Positions 23,492 through 34,038 of a stretch of 64,000 bases of DNA are shown here, one piece after another. Under the pieces are notes generated by a model. It did no database searches. It worked only from the letters and a program-made list of their open reading frames with translations, and was not told the origin of the DNA. Origin of the DNA: Pantoea sp. BAV 3049 (GTDB taxonomy: Bacteria; Pseudomonadota; Gammaproteobacteria; Enterobacterales; Enterobacteriaceae); assembly GCF_009765445.1 (NCBI RefSeq), contig NZ_WHOY01000031.1, positions 4,514,686 to 4,578,685 on the forward strand, written 5' to 3'. The position numbers and the translations under genes were made by a program. Every line of letters begins with the position of its first letter. Positions within the stretch are counted from its first letter, which is position 1.

Positions 23492-24424
23492 ATGAAAGAT
23501 TCGCAGCTGTCAGGCATTGACCGTATAGAGTTGATGCAAACGTTTATTCGCATTGTGGAAGCGGGCAGTTTGTCTGCCGCCGCCGTGCGTCTGAATACCA
23601 CTCAGCCCACCATCAGCCGCCGTTTACAGTCGCTGGAGCGGCTGCTTGGCCTGAGACTGGTCCAGCGCACCACCCACGTGATGAAACTGACTGAGGATGG
23701 CGAGCGCTGTTTTGCTCATGCGCAGGCGCTGATTGAGAGCTGGCGCAAAATCGAAGACGATCTGCGTGGGGCTACCGAGGAGCCCAGAGGGGTATTAAGG
23801 GTGCTGGTTCCTCATGCATTTGGTCAGGACCAGATGATTGCGCCGCTGCAGGAGTATCTGCGGCGCTATCCGAAGATGACCGTGGAGTGGATGCTCAGTG
23901 ACCGGCGGCCGGACTTTATTGCCGAGGGTATTGACTGTGCAGTACATGTGGGCGCGATAACCGATCCCTCGGTGGTAGCGTTACTGGTAGCGGAAGTTCC
24001 GCGAATTGTGGTGGCCGTGCCGGAGCTGTTTGCCGGGCGAACGGTCCCGGATGATCCTGCAGAATTGTCGGATCTGCCGTGGGTGGCGTTAAGCACATTC
24101 TATCGTCAGCAGGTGCTGCTGAGCAGTGCTGCAGGAGAGACGCTGCAGATCGACATCCGCCCGAGATTATTTACCGACAGCCTGTATGCGCTACGAAACA
24201 GCGTACTGGCGGGGATGGGAGTGGGGATCGCCTCATCCTGGGTAGTGAAGGAAGACATTGCCGCAGGCCAGCTGCTGCATCTCTTTCCGGACTGGCACGC
24301 GCAGCCGTTGCCGGTGTATCTGGTCTACCCGTGGGCGCGTTTTTATCCTGCCAGACTGCGTAAATTTCTGGATCAGATGCGGGAAGTGTTGCCTGCGCTC
24401 GGTGGAACGCAGGCTCCGGCATAA
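23492..24424 (+). CDS. LysR-family regulator, divergent from MFS exporter
   Basis: 310 aa. N-terminal HTH (IVEAGSLSAAAVRLNTTQPT, ISRRLQSLERLLG) and a LysR substrate-binding domain of the CrgA/PA0477 type (GVLRVLVPHAFGQDQ, AEGIDCAVHVGAITDPSVVA). The first ATG of the frame is 23492. No strong ribosome-binding site is visible. Likely controls the divergent MFS gene and itself. Confidence 0.85.
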   Translation: MKDSQLSGIDRIELMQTFIRIVEAGSLSAAAVRLNTTQPTISRRLQSLERLLGLRLVQRTTHVMKLTEDGERCFAHAQALIESWRKIEDDLRGATEEPRGVLRVLVPHAFGQDQMIAPLQEYLRRYPKMTVEWMLSDRRPDFIAEGIDCAVHVGAITDPSVVALLVAEVPRIVVAVPELFAGRTVPDDPAELSDLPWVALSTFYRQQVLLSSAAGETLQIDIRPRLFTDSLYALRNSVLAGMGVGIASSWVVKEDIAAGQLLHLFPDWHAQPLPVYLVYPWARFYPARLRKFLDQMREVLPALGGTQAPA

Positions 24425-24455
24425 TCACCGCCCTGCGGCAACAGGGGGGCTCAAA

Positions 24456-26120
24456 TCAGAACGTTTCCCAGTTGCCTTCATCGGCCACTGCGGCTTTGCG
24501 CGGCGTGATGAGCGGCTTCGGTACTGTGGTGACCACATTGCTCACGGCAGGCGCAACGCTGCGGGTGCCAATTTTGAACACCGCCACGGCCTGAGACAGG
24601 CGGCTGGCCTGCTCTTCCAGCGAAGCGGAAGCGGCGGCTGACTCCTGTACCAGCGAGGCGTTCTGCTGGGTTACGCGATCCATTTCTGTGACGGCCTGAC
24701 CAATCTGGTCGATACCCCGGCTTTGCTCATCCGAGGCGGAGGAAATTTCGCCCATGATATCGGTCACGCGGACCACGGCACCGACAATATCGTTCATGGT
24801 CTCCCCGGCGGTGGTCACCTGCAGGGAACCGGCATTGACGCGGCTGACCGAGGCTTCAATCAGCGTTTTGATCTCTTTCGCAGCCTGCGCGCTCCGCTGG
24901 GCCAGATTACGCACTTCACCCGCTACCACGGCAAATCCTCTGCCCTGCTCACCGGCACGGGCAGCTTCCACTGCCGCGTTGAGGGCCAGAATGTTTGTCT
25001 GGAAGGCGATCCCGTCAATCACGCTGGTAATATCGGCAATTTTCCGCGAACTGTCGGCAATCTCAGTCATGGTTTTTACCACGCCATCCACCACCTGACC
25101 GCCTTTCTCTGCCGTTTCGGAAGCGCTCTTCGCCAGCTGTGAGGCCTGACGGGCGTTTTCGGCGTTCTGCTTAACCGTTGCGGTCAGCTCTTCCATGCTG
25201 GCTGCAGTCTGCTCCAGCGAGGCGGCCTGTTGTTCGGTGCGCGCAGACAAATCGTTGTTGCCCATGGAAATTTCACTGGCACCGCTGTAGATAGCAGTAG
25301 AGCTGTCACGAACGTGGCCGACGGTGACGATCAGCGCCTGCTGCATCTGCGTCAGATTCGTTGCCAGCAAGGCCATTTCGCTGCGGCCCTCTACCACCAG
25401 CGTGGCCGAGAGATCGCCCGCCGCGATACCCTGAATATGTGCCATTACCTGCTTCAGTGGGGCCAGCAGCACGCCTTTAATCACGGCCCAGACGACGGCA
25501 ACAAGCAGCAGCAGCATGATCACCACCCCGCCCAGGGTCCAGACCATATGACTGTAGCCCTGCTGGTTTTCATCCATGCCAACGGCAAGCAGCCCGGCGT
25601 TCTGTTTACGCCACTGGTTGTAGCTGGCTTCGAGATCGTCCTGCGCTTTCTGCGCATCCAGGTTGCCATAGGCTTCGTAGTTGTTGGCGCCAAGATACTG
25701 TATCGACATTTTCAGGGTGTCGTACATTTGTTGATAATGACTGGCAACGCTGCTGCTGAGTTCGTTGCTCTGTCCGGCCAGTGCCGGGGAATTTTTATAA
25801 AGAGAAAAATGCTGAGCCGCATCGTCCAGCGTAGCGGAAGCGGTGGACAGCAATTGCGCAATTGCCGCCTGGGAAGCGGCATCGGTCTGCTTTTTAAGCA
25901 GGCGGATGGCAACCCGGTTAATGGTGACCCGCGTTTTCACCAGCGTTTGCCAGGTATCGCTGAGCTGGCCCTGCTGACGGGTCAGATAGCTGGCGCGGAT
26001 AAAGTTGTTTTTGTCCTGGTTAATGGCATTAAAAGAGAGCCCGCTGGAGATTAACAGCAGCCCACTGAAAACAATCAGCATGATGACAATGCTGGTGACG
26101 ACCTTCATATTTTTAATCAT
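24456..26120 (-). CDS. methyl-accepting chemotaxis protein (Tsr/Tar-like)
   Basis: 554 aa. Helix 1 ([20 protein letters not shown]), a ~155-residue periplasmic four-helix ligand domain, helix 2 ([20 protein letters not shown] at about residue 195), HAMP domain, and a complete signalling domain with the hairpin tip [20 protein letters not shown] and [20 protein letters not shown]. It ends in NWETF, the pentapeptide that tethers CheR and CheB in high-abundance receptors. Ligand unknown. Monocistronic. Confidence 0.92.
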   Translation of the reverse strand: MIKNMKVVTSIVIMLIVFSGLLLISSGLSFNAINQDKNNFIRASYLTRQQGQLSDTWQTLVKTRVTINRVAIRLLKKQTDAASQAAIAQLLSTASATLDDAAQHFSLYKNSPALAGQSNELSSSVASHYQQMYDTLKMSIQYLGANNYEAYGNLDAQKAQDDLEASYNQWRKQNAGLLAVGMDENQQGYSHMVWTLGGVVIMLLLLVAVVWAVIKGVLLAPLKQVMAHIQGIAAGDLSATLVVEGRSEMALLATNLTQMQQALIVTVGHVRDSSTAIYSGASEISMGNNDLSARTEQQAASLEQTAASMEELTATVKQNAENARQASQLAKSASETAEKGGQVVDGVVKTMTEIADSSRKIADITSVIDGIAFQTNILALNAAVEAARAGEQGRGFAVVAGEVRNLAQRSAQAAKEIKTLIEASVSRVNAGSLQVTTAGETMNDIVGAVVRVTDIMGEISSASDEQSRGIDQIGQAVTEMDRVTQQNASLVQESAAASASLEEQASRLSQAVAVFKIGTRSVAPAVSNVVTTVPKPLITPRKAAVADEGNWETF

Positions 26121-26193
26121 GGTGCGAACTCTGTGTAGGGGGGGGACCGGTAAGATGGTTATCGGTAGAGAGTGGCGGGAACTTTAAGAAGAG

Positions 26194-26215
26194 CGCCCCG
26201 ACTGATGCCGGGGCG
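26194..26215 (-). terminator. hairpin after the sugar porter gene
   Basis: Arms CGCCCCG / CGGGGCG with an 8-nt loop immediately downstream (minus strand) of the sugar porter, followed by a CTCTTCTT tract. Confidence 0.6.
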
Positions 26216-26221
26216 GAATAA

Positions 26222-27724
26222 TTATTGGCGGGAAACCTGCTTGTACTGCTGTTCTCCGCGTGGATAAAAATTGCCCTCTTTCAGCGAGGTTTCAATCTCT
26301 TCCAGCGAGCGGCCTTTGGTTTCCGGCATCATAAAGAAGATAAACAGGAAGCCGAGCAGGTTAAGCAGGGCATAGAACCACATCGCGCCGCCAATCCCCA
26401 GCAGGTTAACCGTGGAGAGCGCCGTGGCGGTGAGGAGCAGGTTCGAGCCCCACAGCATCGCCGCATGCAGGCTGCTGGCTTTTTCACGGATCCCCAGCGG
26501 GTAAACTTCCGATCCGATCAGCCAGCCAATTACCTGGATCCCGCCAGAGTTAAAGATCATAAAGCCGAACAGGCAGGTCACGATCAGATAACTGTGATGG
26601 CTGACGCCACCCGGCATGCGGAACACGGCTCCCAGCAGGATCAGGCTGATAATCGCTCCCGGCATCATCCACAGCGTTAATGTGCGGCGGCCCACATGGT
26701 CAATAACCAGCTTGCCGATCACCGTCAGCACCAGATAGATAGCCGCAATACCCAGTGCGGAGTGCAGGGCAGCATCACGGCTGAAACCTGCATTGGTCAG
26801 CAGCGTTGGCGTGTAGTAAATCATCATCTCAATACCGGAGAGCTGGGTAAACGCGGCGATCCCCAGTCCGACCAACAGCGCCGGACGCAGCCACGGCTGT
26901 TTCAGATCTTTCCAGCCGCCACGGGACTTACGTTCGACTTTATCGTGCACCCGCTGGATCGCACGGATCTCTCTGCGGACTTCACTCTCGGTTTCCCGTA
27001 CCATATCCAGCGCGATATGGGCTTCTTTCAGGCGTTTTTTACTGACCAGCCAGCGTGGGCTTTCCGGTAAACGGATCATCCCCAGCAGCAGGATCAGCGC
27101 AGGGATAGCCGCGACGGAAAACATCACGCGCCACGACCAGATATCCTGCATAAAGGTGCCGACCAGTGCGGCAGTCAGGATGCCGATACCGATGGATATA
27201 TTGAAAAATGTCACCAGGCGGCCGCGCTTTTCAGCCGGGGCCAGCTCTGCGATATAGACCGGCACGATCTGCGAAGCGCCGCCGACGGCAAAGCCCAGCA
27301 CCAGACGGGCAACGCCCAGCCAGGTCGCGCTGGGAGATATGCCTGAAGCGATAACGCCTGCGGCAAAAATTCCCGCAACGATCATCACCGTGTAGCGACG
27401 GCCGAGCACGCCAGAAAGTTTACCGCAGGTCAGTGCACCAATAACGGCACCCACCAGAATGGCACTGGTCACCAGTTCCTGTGCATGCGGTGACAGGGAA
27501 AAATCGTGGCTTATTTGCAGCAGCGCGCCGGAGATAATTCCGGTATCATAACCATAGAGAAAACCGGCAATGGCGGAGATCATCGTTGCTGTTAATAAAA
27601 AGGCCTCTGCGCTCAGGAAAGGGATAATTTCACTGGGCGAACTTGCGGAAGTCTTTTCATTATTAGCGGCTGCTGTCAGACGTGGGTCCTGATGATTATC
27701 GGGTTCTTTTTTTAAAGCTGTCAT
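26222..27724 (-). CDS. MFS sugar porter (GalP/XylE/IolT type)
   Basis: 500 aa with 12 predicted helices and the sugar-porter signatures GFLYGYDTGIISGALL (helix 1), RLVLGFAVGGASQIVPVYIA (R-x-G-x-G), PESPRWLVSKKR at the end of helix 6, and PETKGRSLEEIE at the C-terminus. The N-terminus carries an unusual polar extension of about 40 residues before helix 1. AAGGA precedes the ATG. It likely imports a hexose, pentose or inositol by proton symport. No catabolic genes adjoin it. Confidence 0.88.
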   Translation of the reverse strand: MTALKKEPDNHQDPRLTAAANNEKTSASSPSEIIPFLSAEAFLLTATMISAIAGFLYGYDTGIISGALLQISHDFSLSPHAQELVTSAILVGAVIGALTCGKLSGVLGRRYTVMIVAGIFAAGVIASGISPSATWLGVARLVLGFAVGGASQIVPVYIAELAPAEKRGRLVTFFNISIGIGILTAALVGTFMQDIWSWRVMFSVAAIPALILLLGMIRLPESPRWLVSKKRLKEAHIALDMVRETESEVRREIRAIQRVHDKVERKSRGGWKDLKQPWLRPALLVGLGIAAFTQLSGIEMMIYYTPTLLTNAGFSRDAALHSALGIAAIYLVLTVIGKLVIDHVGRRTLTLWMMPGAIISLILLGAVFRMPGGVSHHSYLIVTCLFGFMIFNSGGIQVIGWLIGSEVYPLGIREKASSLHAAMLWGSNLLLTATALSTVNLLGIGGAMWFYALLNLLGFLFIFFMMPETKGRSLEEIETSLKEGNFYPRGEQQYKQVSRQ

Positions 27725-28105
27725 AATTATCCTTGCCTGGTAATGTATTAAAATCAGTAGGGTAGCGAGGATGGATGCGACAGAACTTCTGTTGGCACTG
27801 CTCTCTGTTATTTCAGATCCACTCTAGCTATAACAGGATAAGAATGTGATGTCACTCGCAAATATGAAAACAGAATATAATTCTGTAATCGGTTTCTTTT
27901 TATTTAAAGGGCAATGGCAGTCTCGTTAAGGAATATATTTCTCGTACGAAAATCGCTATTCTGTTAACCACGGTGATAATCAAATTATTGTGAACAAAAA
28001 GAGGATGATCACCTCCTTTCTGCGATTAATAATATTATTCACGGGGTATTTATCAGCGTCCGGAAATGAACAGGATATTCCAAAGCAAGGCGTTCTTATT
28101 AAGAC
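27725..28105. other. intergenic region with probable pqq operon terminator
   Basis: 381 bp, AT-rich, no gene seen. On the minus strand GAGG-TGATCAT-CCTC followed by TTTTTG (28014 down to 27995) forms a plausible intrinsic terminator about 90 bp beyond pqqF. The left part should hold the sugar porter promoter; no confident hexamers were picked. Confidence 0.5.
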
Positions 28106-30640
28106 TCAGCGATGAGAGGGGGCGGATGTGTTGTTCAGGTGCCAGCAGCGGTCAGGATTTTTGCTTAAATAACGCTGCGCCTGGTGAAGATGTTCTGGCC
28201 TGAGCTGGTCATAAACTTCCCGGGTTAACGGCGGCAGATTCAGTTGCTGGTGGAGCCAGTGCTCAACACATTTTGCCGGGCTGCTGACGGGGTGTACGGG
28301 ACAGGCGTTCTGCAGAGAGAGGATTGCTTCCTGCAGCTGTTCCGGAGTCACTGCGTGGACAACGTCTTCCATCCCGTTAACAAAAGAGTCGATATGACGG
28401 TAAAGATCTGCTGTTTGCAAGGTCGGAGATTGCAGCGCAAATAATATACCAGCCTGACCGGCGGTACGGTGAAAGCGGCAGCTGACCACATAGCCGATAT
28501 TTTTCTCAACCCGTAACCTCTGGAAAAATTGCGGTTCATACAGGGCAGCCAGTACCTGCCATGCAGCCAGTGTTAACAGATTAATCTCTGGCAGCGGACA
28601 GAAGACGATGACTGCCGCATCGCTGCTTTGCGTGGCAAAAGTGTTGTCCTTCAGGTCCGGCAGGGCAGGTTCCCGTTTCATCTGGTTGTCCTGCAACTCT
28701 GCGGGAAAACGCGACAGCAGGCGGGCCAGATCCTGATGCAGAGCCTCGTCACCACCATAAAGAGCCGCCTGCCATACGGTGCCGGTCAGCGCCTCCTGTG
28801 ATGTCGCTGTATTCATTCCCTCTTTGCCTGAGTCAGTGGCTGCGTTATGCAAATCAGCCGCTGAGGGCTGAATAACCAGCGGCAGCCGGTTCAGCAGGCA
28901 GCGGACCGCAAAATCGTTAAAAAGCGCCTGCTGAGTTTGCCGGTATAGTCGCTCACCCTGGACTGTCGCAGCCTCAGTGTGGGTGTTCAGGACGGTCAGC
29001 ATTTTATCCAGGCTGTACAACAGCAATTCCCTGCCGCCGCTGAGCTGGAGTAGCCAGCTCCCCTGCTGCTGCGAAAAGTTCAGCTCGCCGCCGCGGTGCC
29101 GGCATTCTGCGATGAGGGGAGACAAAGCGGCTTTCATTATCGCTGCTTTGCGCTCTTCCAGCCGCAGGCCGGGAACCGGACTTAACAGCAGGGTTGCGTC
29201 ACCCGTGGCTGGAACAGCCTTTATTGCCGCTGCCGCAGCGGGGAGAGCGGGCAGGAGCAGCTCCGCGTCGGGCTGATAAAAGGCCATCTGCGGCCATGGA
29301 CCTGACGGCATGGCAGGCCAGTCAATCGGGCCAGATTTCAGCGTGAAACCCTGGGCGATGTTGACGGGCAAATTGACCTGCGGGCTGACCCACAGACGGG
29401 TCATATTTTCCGGCTCAAGCTGAGCCAGCAGAGTAAGCCACGCTTCATTATGGAGCCCATCCGGCGGGAAGCCAAAGGCCCGTGCGCGCACCTGGTCAAG
29501 AGGAGGCTGGCGGGCAAACCCATGCTGCGCCAGGCTGTCATAGTGAATCAGTTGCTGCTGCGTAATGCCGTGCAGCAGTTGGAGCCAGCGGCAGAACAGC
29601 GCTTCAACAGCGGCACCCTGTTCAGGGCTGGCTTCGCTGAGCTGAAACACCACGCTCAGCAGCGATTGCTGCGGGCTGCGGTAGGGTTCCAGCAACCGGA
29701 TATCATCACACAATCCCTGCTCTTGTAAGGTGGCAAGCAAGCTGCTGGTGGCTTTGTCAGTCAACAGCTCCTGCAGCAGAGACAGCTGTGTAGCTGCCAT
29801 TGCCGTTACAGGGAAGCTCAGCATCAGCTGTTCAGTGTTTGAACTTTGCAGCGCAAATGTACGTTCCGGACGCAGGGAAAGAGTGAATCCAGACTGAATT
29901 TCAGCCACGGTCTGAGGTTCCTTGCCTTGCTGTGCCTGAGTAGTGTTGGGGACCGTGCCAATTTCTGATGCAGCTTTTTCCGTGGCAAAGTGCTGTCCCA
30001 GCTCTTCTGCCAGAGCCGCCAGCGTCGTCAGCGATTGCGGGCCGTGAAGCCACAATTGCAGATTCTGAGGGTGAAAGTAACGCTGATGATATGCCAGCAA
30101 AGCCTGACGTAATGCGGGCATATCGTTGCCAAAACGCGCCTGATTGCCAACGTGAAAATCAGCGAAAGCGTGAGGGGCGACAAAAGCCTGACTGAGCGCC
30201 GCTTCACACAGCGTGTCGCTGTGGCTGGTCAGCATGCGGTATTCTGCCTCAATGACCGCCACTTCCTGCGTCACGGCTTCTTCAGCCAGCAACGGCTTTG
30301 CCAGCATATCGGCCAGCCTGCGCAGCCCGTCAGCCAGCTTTGGGGCCGCGACCTCAAAAAACCATGCCGTCTGATTCGCCAGCGTGGTGGCATTCAGCCG
30401 GGCACCCTGTGCCGGAGCCCAGGCCATCAGACGCTGTTCGCCCTGGTAGTCGTGGCTTCCGGCAAACAATACGTGTTCAAGCAGGTGAGCCAGCCCCGGC
30501 CACTTCCCTGGCTCCTGGTGGCTTCCCGCCGCCAGTTGGATCAGTGCCGCTGCCTGTGTGGCCTGCGGATCGTGGATCAATGTGACCCTTAATCCGTTTT
30601 TAAGCCGGAGGTGCTGCTGTTCCTGCATGCTCCCGGACAT
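28106..30640 (-). CDS. pqqF: PqqF, M16-family zinc protease of PQQ biosynthesis
   Basis: 844 aa. The inverted zinc motif HLLEH (residues 52-56) in PGLAHLLEHVLFAGSHDY with the downstream Glu (AVIEAEYRML) marks a pitrilysin/insulinase-type peptidase. PqqF cuts the PqqE-crosslinked PqqA peptide to release the Glu-Tyr precursor. Length matches Klebsiella PqqF (about 760 aa) plus some extra. It starts 4 bp after the pqqE stop and is the last gene of the operon. The C-terminal half is catalytically degenerate, as expected for the family. Confidence 0.92.
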   Translation of the reverse strand: MSGSMQEQQHLRLKNGLRVTLIHDPQATQAAALIQLAAGSHQEPGKWPGLAHLLEHVLFAGSHDYQGEQRLMAWAPAQGARLNATTLANQTAWFFEVAAPKLADGLRRLADMLAKPLLAEEAVTQEVAVIEAEYRMLTSHSDTLCEAALSQAFVAPHAFADFHVGNQARFGNDMPALRQALLAYHQRYFHPQNLQLWLHGPQSLTTLAALAEELGQHFATEKAASEIGTVPNTTQAQQGKEPQTVAEIQSGFTLSLRPERTFALQSSNTEQLMLSFPVTAMAATQLSLLQELLTDKATSSLLATLQEQGLCDDIRLLEPYRSPQQSLLSVVFQLSEASPEQGAAVEALFCRWLQLLHGITQQQLIHYDSLAQHGFARQPPLDQVRARAFGFPPDGLHNEAWLTLLAQLEPENMTRLWVSPQVNLPVNIAQGFTLKSGPIDWPAMPSGPWPQMAFYQPDAELLLPALPAAAAAIKAVPATGDATLLLSPVPGLRLEERKAAIMKAALSPLIAECRHRGGELNFSQQQGSWLLQLSGGRELLLYSLDKMLTVLNTHTEAATVQGERLYRQTQQALFNDFAVRCLLNRLPLVIQPSAADLHNAATDSGKEGMNTATSQEALTGTVWQAALYGGDEALHQDLARLLSRFPAELQDNQMKREPALPDLKDNTFATQSSDAAVIVFCPLPEINLLTLAAWQVLAALYEPQFFQRLRVEKNIGYVVSCRFHRTAGQAGILFALQSPTLQTADLYRHIDSFVNGMEDVVHAVTPEQLQEAILSLQNACPVHPVSSPAKCVEHWLHQQLNLPPLTREVYDQLRPEHLHQAQRYLSKNPDRCWHLNNTSAPSHR

Positions 30641-30644
30641 GGCT

Positions 30645-31778
30645 TCAGACCTTGAAGATCAACTGAGAGTTAACGCGGTTACGGAACTGCAGCTGATCGA
30701 TCTGGATATTGGTGCAGTTGGCCTGTTTGCGTGCTTCGAGGATCTTGCCATGATGCGGCGACTTGCTGCATACCGGGTCGGCATTATCTGCATTGCCGGT
30801 CAGCATAAAGGCCTGACAGCGGCAGCCGCCATAATCCTTCTCCTTTTCGGAGCAGGAACGGCAGGGTTCCGGCATCCAGTCGAAGCCGCGATACTTGTTG
30901 AAGCCAAAAGAGTCATACCAGATTTCCTGCAGCGTGTTCTCCAGCACCGACGGGAACTGTACCGGCAGCTGGCGTGCGCTGTGGCAGGGCAGGGCCATGC
31001 CTTCCGGCGTCACGTTCAGGAAGATCGCTCCCCAGCCGCCCATGCAGCCTTTTGGCCGTTCTTCATAGTAATCCGGAGTGACGAACAGCAGGTTGGCCAG
31101 ATTGCTGGTGGCGCTCATCTTCTCACGGTAGCGCTTCACCACCGCTTCGGCACTGGCAATCTGCTCGCGGGTGGGCAGCAGGCCTTCACGGTTCAGCTGC
31201 GCCCAGCCGTAGAACTGACAGGTCGCCAGCTCAACGTCATCGGCTTCCAGCTCGATTGCCAGATCGATAATGCGATCGATCTGATTAATGTTATGCCGGT
31301 GAAGCACAAAGTTCAGCACCATCGGGTAGCCGTGGGCTTTCACCGCTTTGGCCATCGCCAGCTTTTGCTGGAAGGCTTTTTGCGATCCCGCCAGCGCGGC
31401 GTTCAGTGTCTCATCACTGGCCTGGAAGCTGATCTGAATATGATCCAGACCCGCTTCGGCAAAGATATCGATCTTCTTCTCAGTCAGGCCAATACCGGAG
31501 GTGATCAGGTTGGTGTAAAAACCCAGATCGCGCGCGGCACGGATCAGCTCCGGCAGATCTTTGCGCACCAGCGGTTCGCCGCCGGAAAAGCCCAACTGTA
31601 CGGCGCCCATCTGGCGTGCCTGCCTGAAGACTTCGATCCACTGCTCCGTGCTCAGCTCGTTCTCCTGCTGCGCAAAATCCAGCGGGTTAGAGCAGTAAGG
31701 ACACTGCAGCGGACAGCGGTAAGTCAGCTCCGCCAGCAGCCACAGCGGCGGATTGACCTGAGGTTTAAGCAGGTTCAC
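30645..31778 (-). CDS. pqqE: PqqE, radical SAM PqqA peptide cyclase
   Basis: 377 aa. The radical-SAM cluster motif C22-x3-C26-x2-C29 lies in [15 protein letters not shown], followed by [13 protein letters not shown]. The C-terminal SPASM domain has Cys ligands in [26 protein letters not shown] and [18 protein letters not shown]. It forms the C-C bond between Glu15 and Tyr19 of PqqA, with PqqD as peptide chaperone. Its start overlaps pqqD by 14 bp. Confidence 0.97.
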   Translation of the reverse strand: MNLLKPQVNPPLWLLAELTYRCPLQCPYCSNPLDFAQQENELSTEQWIEVFRQARQMGAVQLGFSGGEPLVRKDLPELIRAARDLGFYTNLITSGIGLTEKKIDIFAEAGLDHIQISFQASDETLNAALAGSQKAFQQKLAMAKAVKAHGYPMVLNFVLHRHNINQIDRIIDLAIELEADDVELATCQFYGWAQLNREGLLPTREQIASAEAVVKRYREKMSATSNLANLLFVTPDYYEERPKGCMGGWGAIFLNVTPEGMALPCHSARQLPVQFPSVLENTLQEIWYDSFGFNKYRGFDWMPEPCRSCSEKEKDYGGCRCQAFMLTGNADNADPVCSKSPHHGKILEARKQANCTNIQIDQLQFRNRVNSQLIFKV

Positions 31779-32049
31779 GGAAGATTATCCACTTTTGTTC
31801 AAAAGCCTGGCCGAAGAACTCTTTCACATCGTCGTCCACGCCACCGGCATCCGGAAACTCCGTGTTCAGTTCGGCAATCAGCGCGGCAACAGAGCGAACC
31901 CCATCCACCCGTTGCAGTATTGCAGTGGCGCTTTCATTCAGTTTAGCCATGCCTTCGGGATAGAGGATCACGTGGCAATCCTGAGTCGGCTCCCACTGCA
32001 GGCGATAACCCCGGCGAAATACCGGGATGTGCTGGTTGTTAATGTCCAT
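31765..32049 (-). CDS. pqqD: PqqD, PqqA-binding peptide chaperone
   Basis: 94 aa. RiPP-recognition-element fold: [39 protein letters not shown]. It presents PqqA to PqqE. Start overlaps the pqqC stop (TAATG) and its end overlaps pqqE, giving tight coupling across D and E. Confidence 0.95.
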   Translation of the reverse strand: MDINNQHIPVFRRGYRLQWEPTQDCHVILYPEGMAKLNESATAILQRVDGVRSVAALIAELNTEFPDAGGVDDDVKEFFGQAFEQKWIIFREPA

Positions 32050-32822
32050 TACAACAGTCTCTCATGGTGCCAGACCGGCTGGTCGGTCACGGTGTGGTAA
32101 GGCGGGCGGTGCAGTTCGTAAGCCATGGTCATCGAATCCAGCATGCTCCACAGAATATCCAACTTGAACTGCAAGATTTGCAACATCCGCTGCTGTTTCT
32201 CCACGCTGGTGCAGTACTCTTTTGCCAGCGCCAGACCGTGCTCGACGTCGCGGTTGGCCTGGCTCAGACGGCTGCGGAAATAGCCATAGCCTTCCGCTTC
32301 AATCCATTTGTAGTGCTGTGGCCAGCTGTCCAGGCGTGACTGGTGGATCTGCGGGGCAAACAGCTCAGTCAGCGAGCTGCAGGCCGCTTCCTGCCAGACA
32401 GCGCGGCGGGCAAAGTTGACGTAAGCATCCACGGCGAAACGCACGCCAGGTAACACCATCCGTTCCGACAGCAGCGTCTCGCGATCCAGGCCCACCGCTT
32501 CACCCAGCCGCAGCCAGGCCTCAATACCGCCCTCGCTGCCCTGGTGTCCGTCATGGTCGAGGATGCGCTGTACCCACTTACGGCGGGTTTTCGGGTCCGG
32601 ACAGTTAGCCATAATCGCCGCGTCTTTCAGTGGGATGCTGGTCTGATAATAGAAGCGGTTTGCCACCCAGCCCTGGATCTGCTGGCGGTTGGCCTGGCCT
32701 TTGTGCATCGCAATATGGTACGGGTGATGGATGTGGTAATAAGCGCCCCGGGCGCGCAGTGCCTGTTCAAACGCCTCTGGCGTCATCGGTTCTGCCACAG
32801 TATTGTCTGGCTTCATCTTCAT
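32049..32822 (-). CDS. pqqC: PqqC, pyrroloquinoline-quinone synthase
   Basis: 257 aa. Cofactorless oxidase that performs the final ring closure and eight-electron oxidation to PQQ. Haem-oxygenase-like fold with conserved [30 protein letters not shown] and [20 protein letters not shown]. The frame runs upstream into pqqB, but ATG 32822 (or 32816) just after the pqqB stop is more likely than the overlapping one at 32864. Third gene of the pqqABCDEF operon. Confidence 0.95.
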   Translation of the reverse strand: MKMKPDNTVAEPMTPEAFEQALRARGAYYHIHHPYHIAMHKGQANRQQIQGWVANRFYYQTSIPLKDAAIMANCPDPKTRRKWVQRILDHDGHQGSEGGIEAWLRLGEAVGLDRETLLSERMVLPGVRFAVDAYVNFARRAVWQEAACSSLTELFAPQIHQSRLDSWPQHYKWIEAEGYGYFRSRLSQANRDVEHGLALAKEYCTSVEKQQRMLQILQFKLDILWSMLDSMTMAYELHRPPYHTVTDQPVWHHERLL

Positions 32823-32826
32823 CTCG

Positions 32827-33738
32827 CTAAAGGTCAATTTGCATTCCGTCCCAGCTGACTTCAATCCCGGCGCGCGTCAGCGCCTGACGCTCAGCCGACT
32901 CTTCGTCGAGGATCGGGTTGGTGTTATTGATATGAATAAGGATTTTTCGTTCAGCGGGCATCGAGGTCAGCAGCGCCATCAGCCCCTGCTCTTCGGCCAG
33001 CGCCAGGTGGCCCATATCCCGCCCGGTATTGCGGCCTACGCCGGTGTTAGCCAGCTCGTTATCCTGCCACAGCGTGCCGTCAATCAGCAGGCAGTCGGCT
33101 TTTTGCAGCCAGCCCAACAGCTCACCGTCCGGTTCGCCCAGGCCTGGCGCATACAGCAGCGTCTTGCCGCTGCGGGTATCTTCGATAAACAGCGCTACAT
33201 TGTGGCCCGGCAGCGGCCGGTTACGATACTGCGAGTAAGGCGGCGCATTGCTCAGCAGCGGGATCGCTGTGAACTTCAGGGCAGGACAGACGGCGACGGA
33301 GAAGGGGTCACCAGGCTGGATGGCATGGTGCACGAGGCCGCCATTCCAGTGGCTGAGCATGGTGAACACCGGAAAGCCGGTGGTCAGGTCATCATGTACT
33401 TCCGGCGTGCACCACACCTGATGCGGGCAGCCTTCGCGCAGGCTCAGCAGGCCGGTAGTGTGATCGATCTGGCTGTCGGTCAGGATAACAGAGCCAATCG
33501 CCGTGCCGCGCAGTACGCCTTCTTTGTTCAGCGCAGGCGTGGCCGCTATCTGATGGGCAATGTCCGGAGAAGCGTTGCACAGCACAAAGTCGATGCCGTC
33601 ATCGCTGATAGCGATGGAAGACTGAGTGCGCGCGGAAGTTTTCAGGGTGCCGTTACGTACCCCCTGACAGTTTCTGCAGTTGCAGTTCCACTGAGGGAAA
33701 CCACCGCCCGCCGCAGAACCCAGAACGTTAATCTGCAT
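32827..33738 (-). CDS. pqqB: PqqB, metallo-beta-lactamase-fold hydroxylase of PQQ biosynthesis
   Basis: 303 aa. [20 protein letters not shown] at the N-terminus is the PqqB hallmark, with the Cys cluster N-C-N-C-x-x-C binding structural zinc. Metal-site segments [15 protein letters not shown] and [12 protein letters not shown] follow. PqqB is thought to hydroxylate the Glu-Tyr dipeptide intermediate. It lies 53 bp after pqqA and 4 bp before pqqC. Confidence 0.95.
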   Translation of the reverse strand: MQINVLGSAAGGGFPQWNCNCRNCQGVRNGTLKTSARTQSSIAISDDGIDFVLCNASPDIAHQIAATPALNKEGVLRGTAIGSVILTDSQIDHTTGLLSLREGCPHQVWCTPEVHDDLTTGFPVFTMLSHWNGGLVHHAIQPGDPFSVAVCPALKFTAIPLLSNAPPYSQYRNRPLPGHNVALFIEDTRSGKTLLYAPGLGEPDGELLGWLQKADCLLIDGTLWQDNELANTGVGRNTGRDMGHLALAEEQGLMALLTSMPAERKILIHINNTNPILDEESAERQALTRAGIEVSWDGMQIDL

Positions 33739-33791
33739 GTGTTTACCAGGTGAAAAAGAAGATGCCCACAGCTGGCCGTGGGCATGGGGGA

Positions 33792-33863
33792 TTAGCGGTT
33801 AGAGATGTACAGCGTAACTTCCAGACCTAAGCGTAAATCAACAAATTTAGGTTTAGTCCACAT
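33792..33863 (-). CDS. pqqA: PqqA, ribosomal precursor peptide of PQQ
   Basis: 23 aa, too short for automatic ORF lists: it begins [12 protein letters not shown] and continues [11 protein letters not shown]. Glu15 and Tyr19, the atoms of the final cofactor, are spaced E-V-T-L-Y exactly as in known PqqA. GAGGA lies 9 nt before the ATG. A TTGACA-like -35 (33932-33927 on the minus strand) lies about 65 bp upstream, but no good -10 was found. First gene of the operon. Confidence 0.97.
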   Translation of the reverse strand: MWTKPKFVDLRLGLEVTLYISNR

Positions 33864-34038
33864 AGTCATGTTCCTCTTGATGTTAACGAAAGAACCGCCT
33901 TTAAGTTCGGCAGGTAAACAGCTTATTGTCAAATATCGAAGATTCGGCGGCGCAGATGTTGCGCCTATGTCACATCGATATCAACCCTGTGTTCGGCAGG
34001 GATTTGGGTGGAAAAAATGCCTGAACGTTCCAGGTGGT

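Noticed and set aside
30558..31946. 462-codon open frame antisense to pqqE/pqqF junction
   Set aside because: Shadow of GC-rich third positions in pqqE; no similarity and no start signal.
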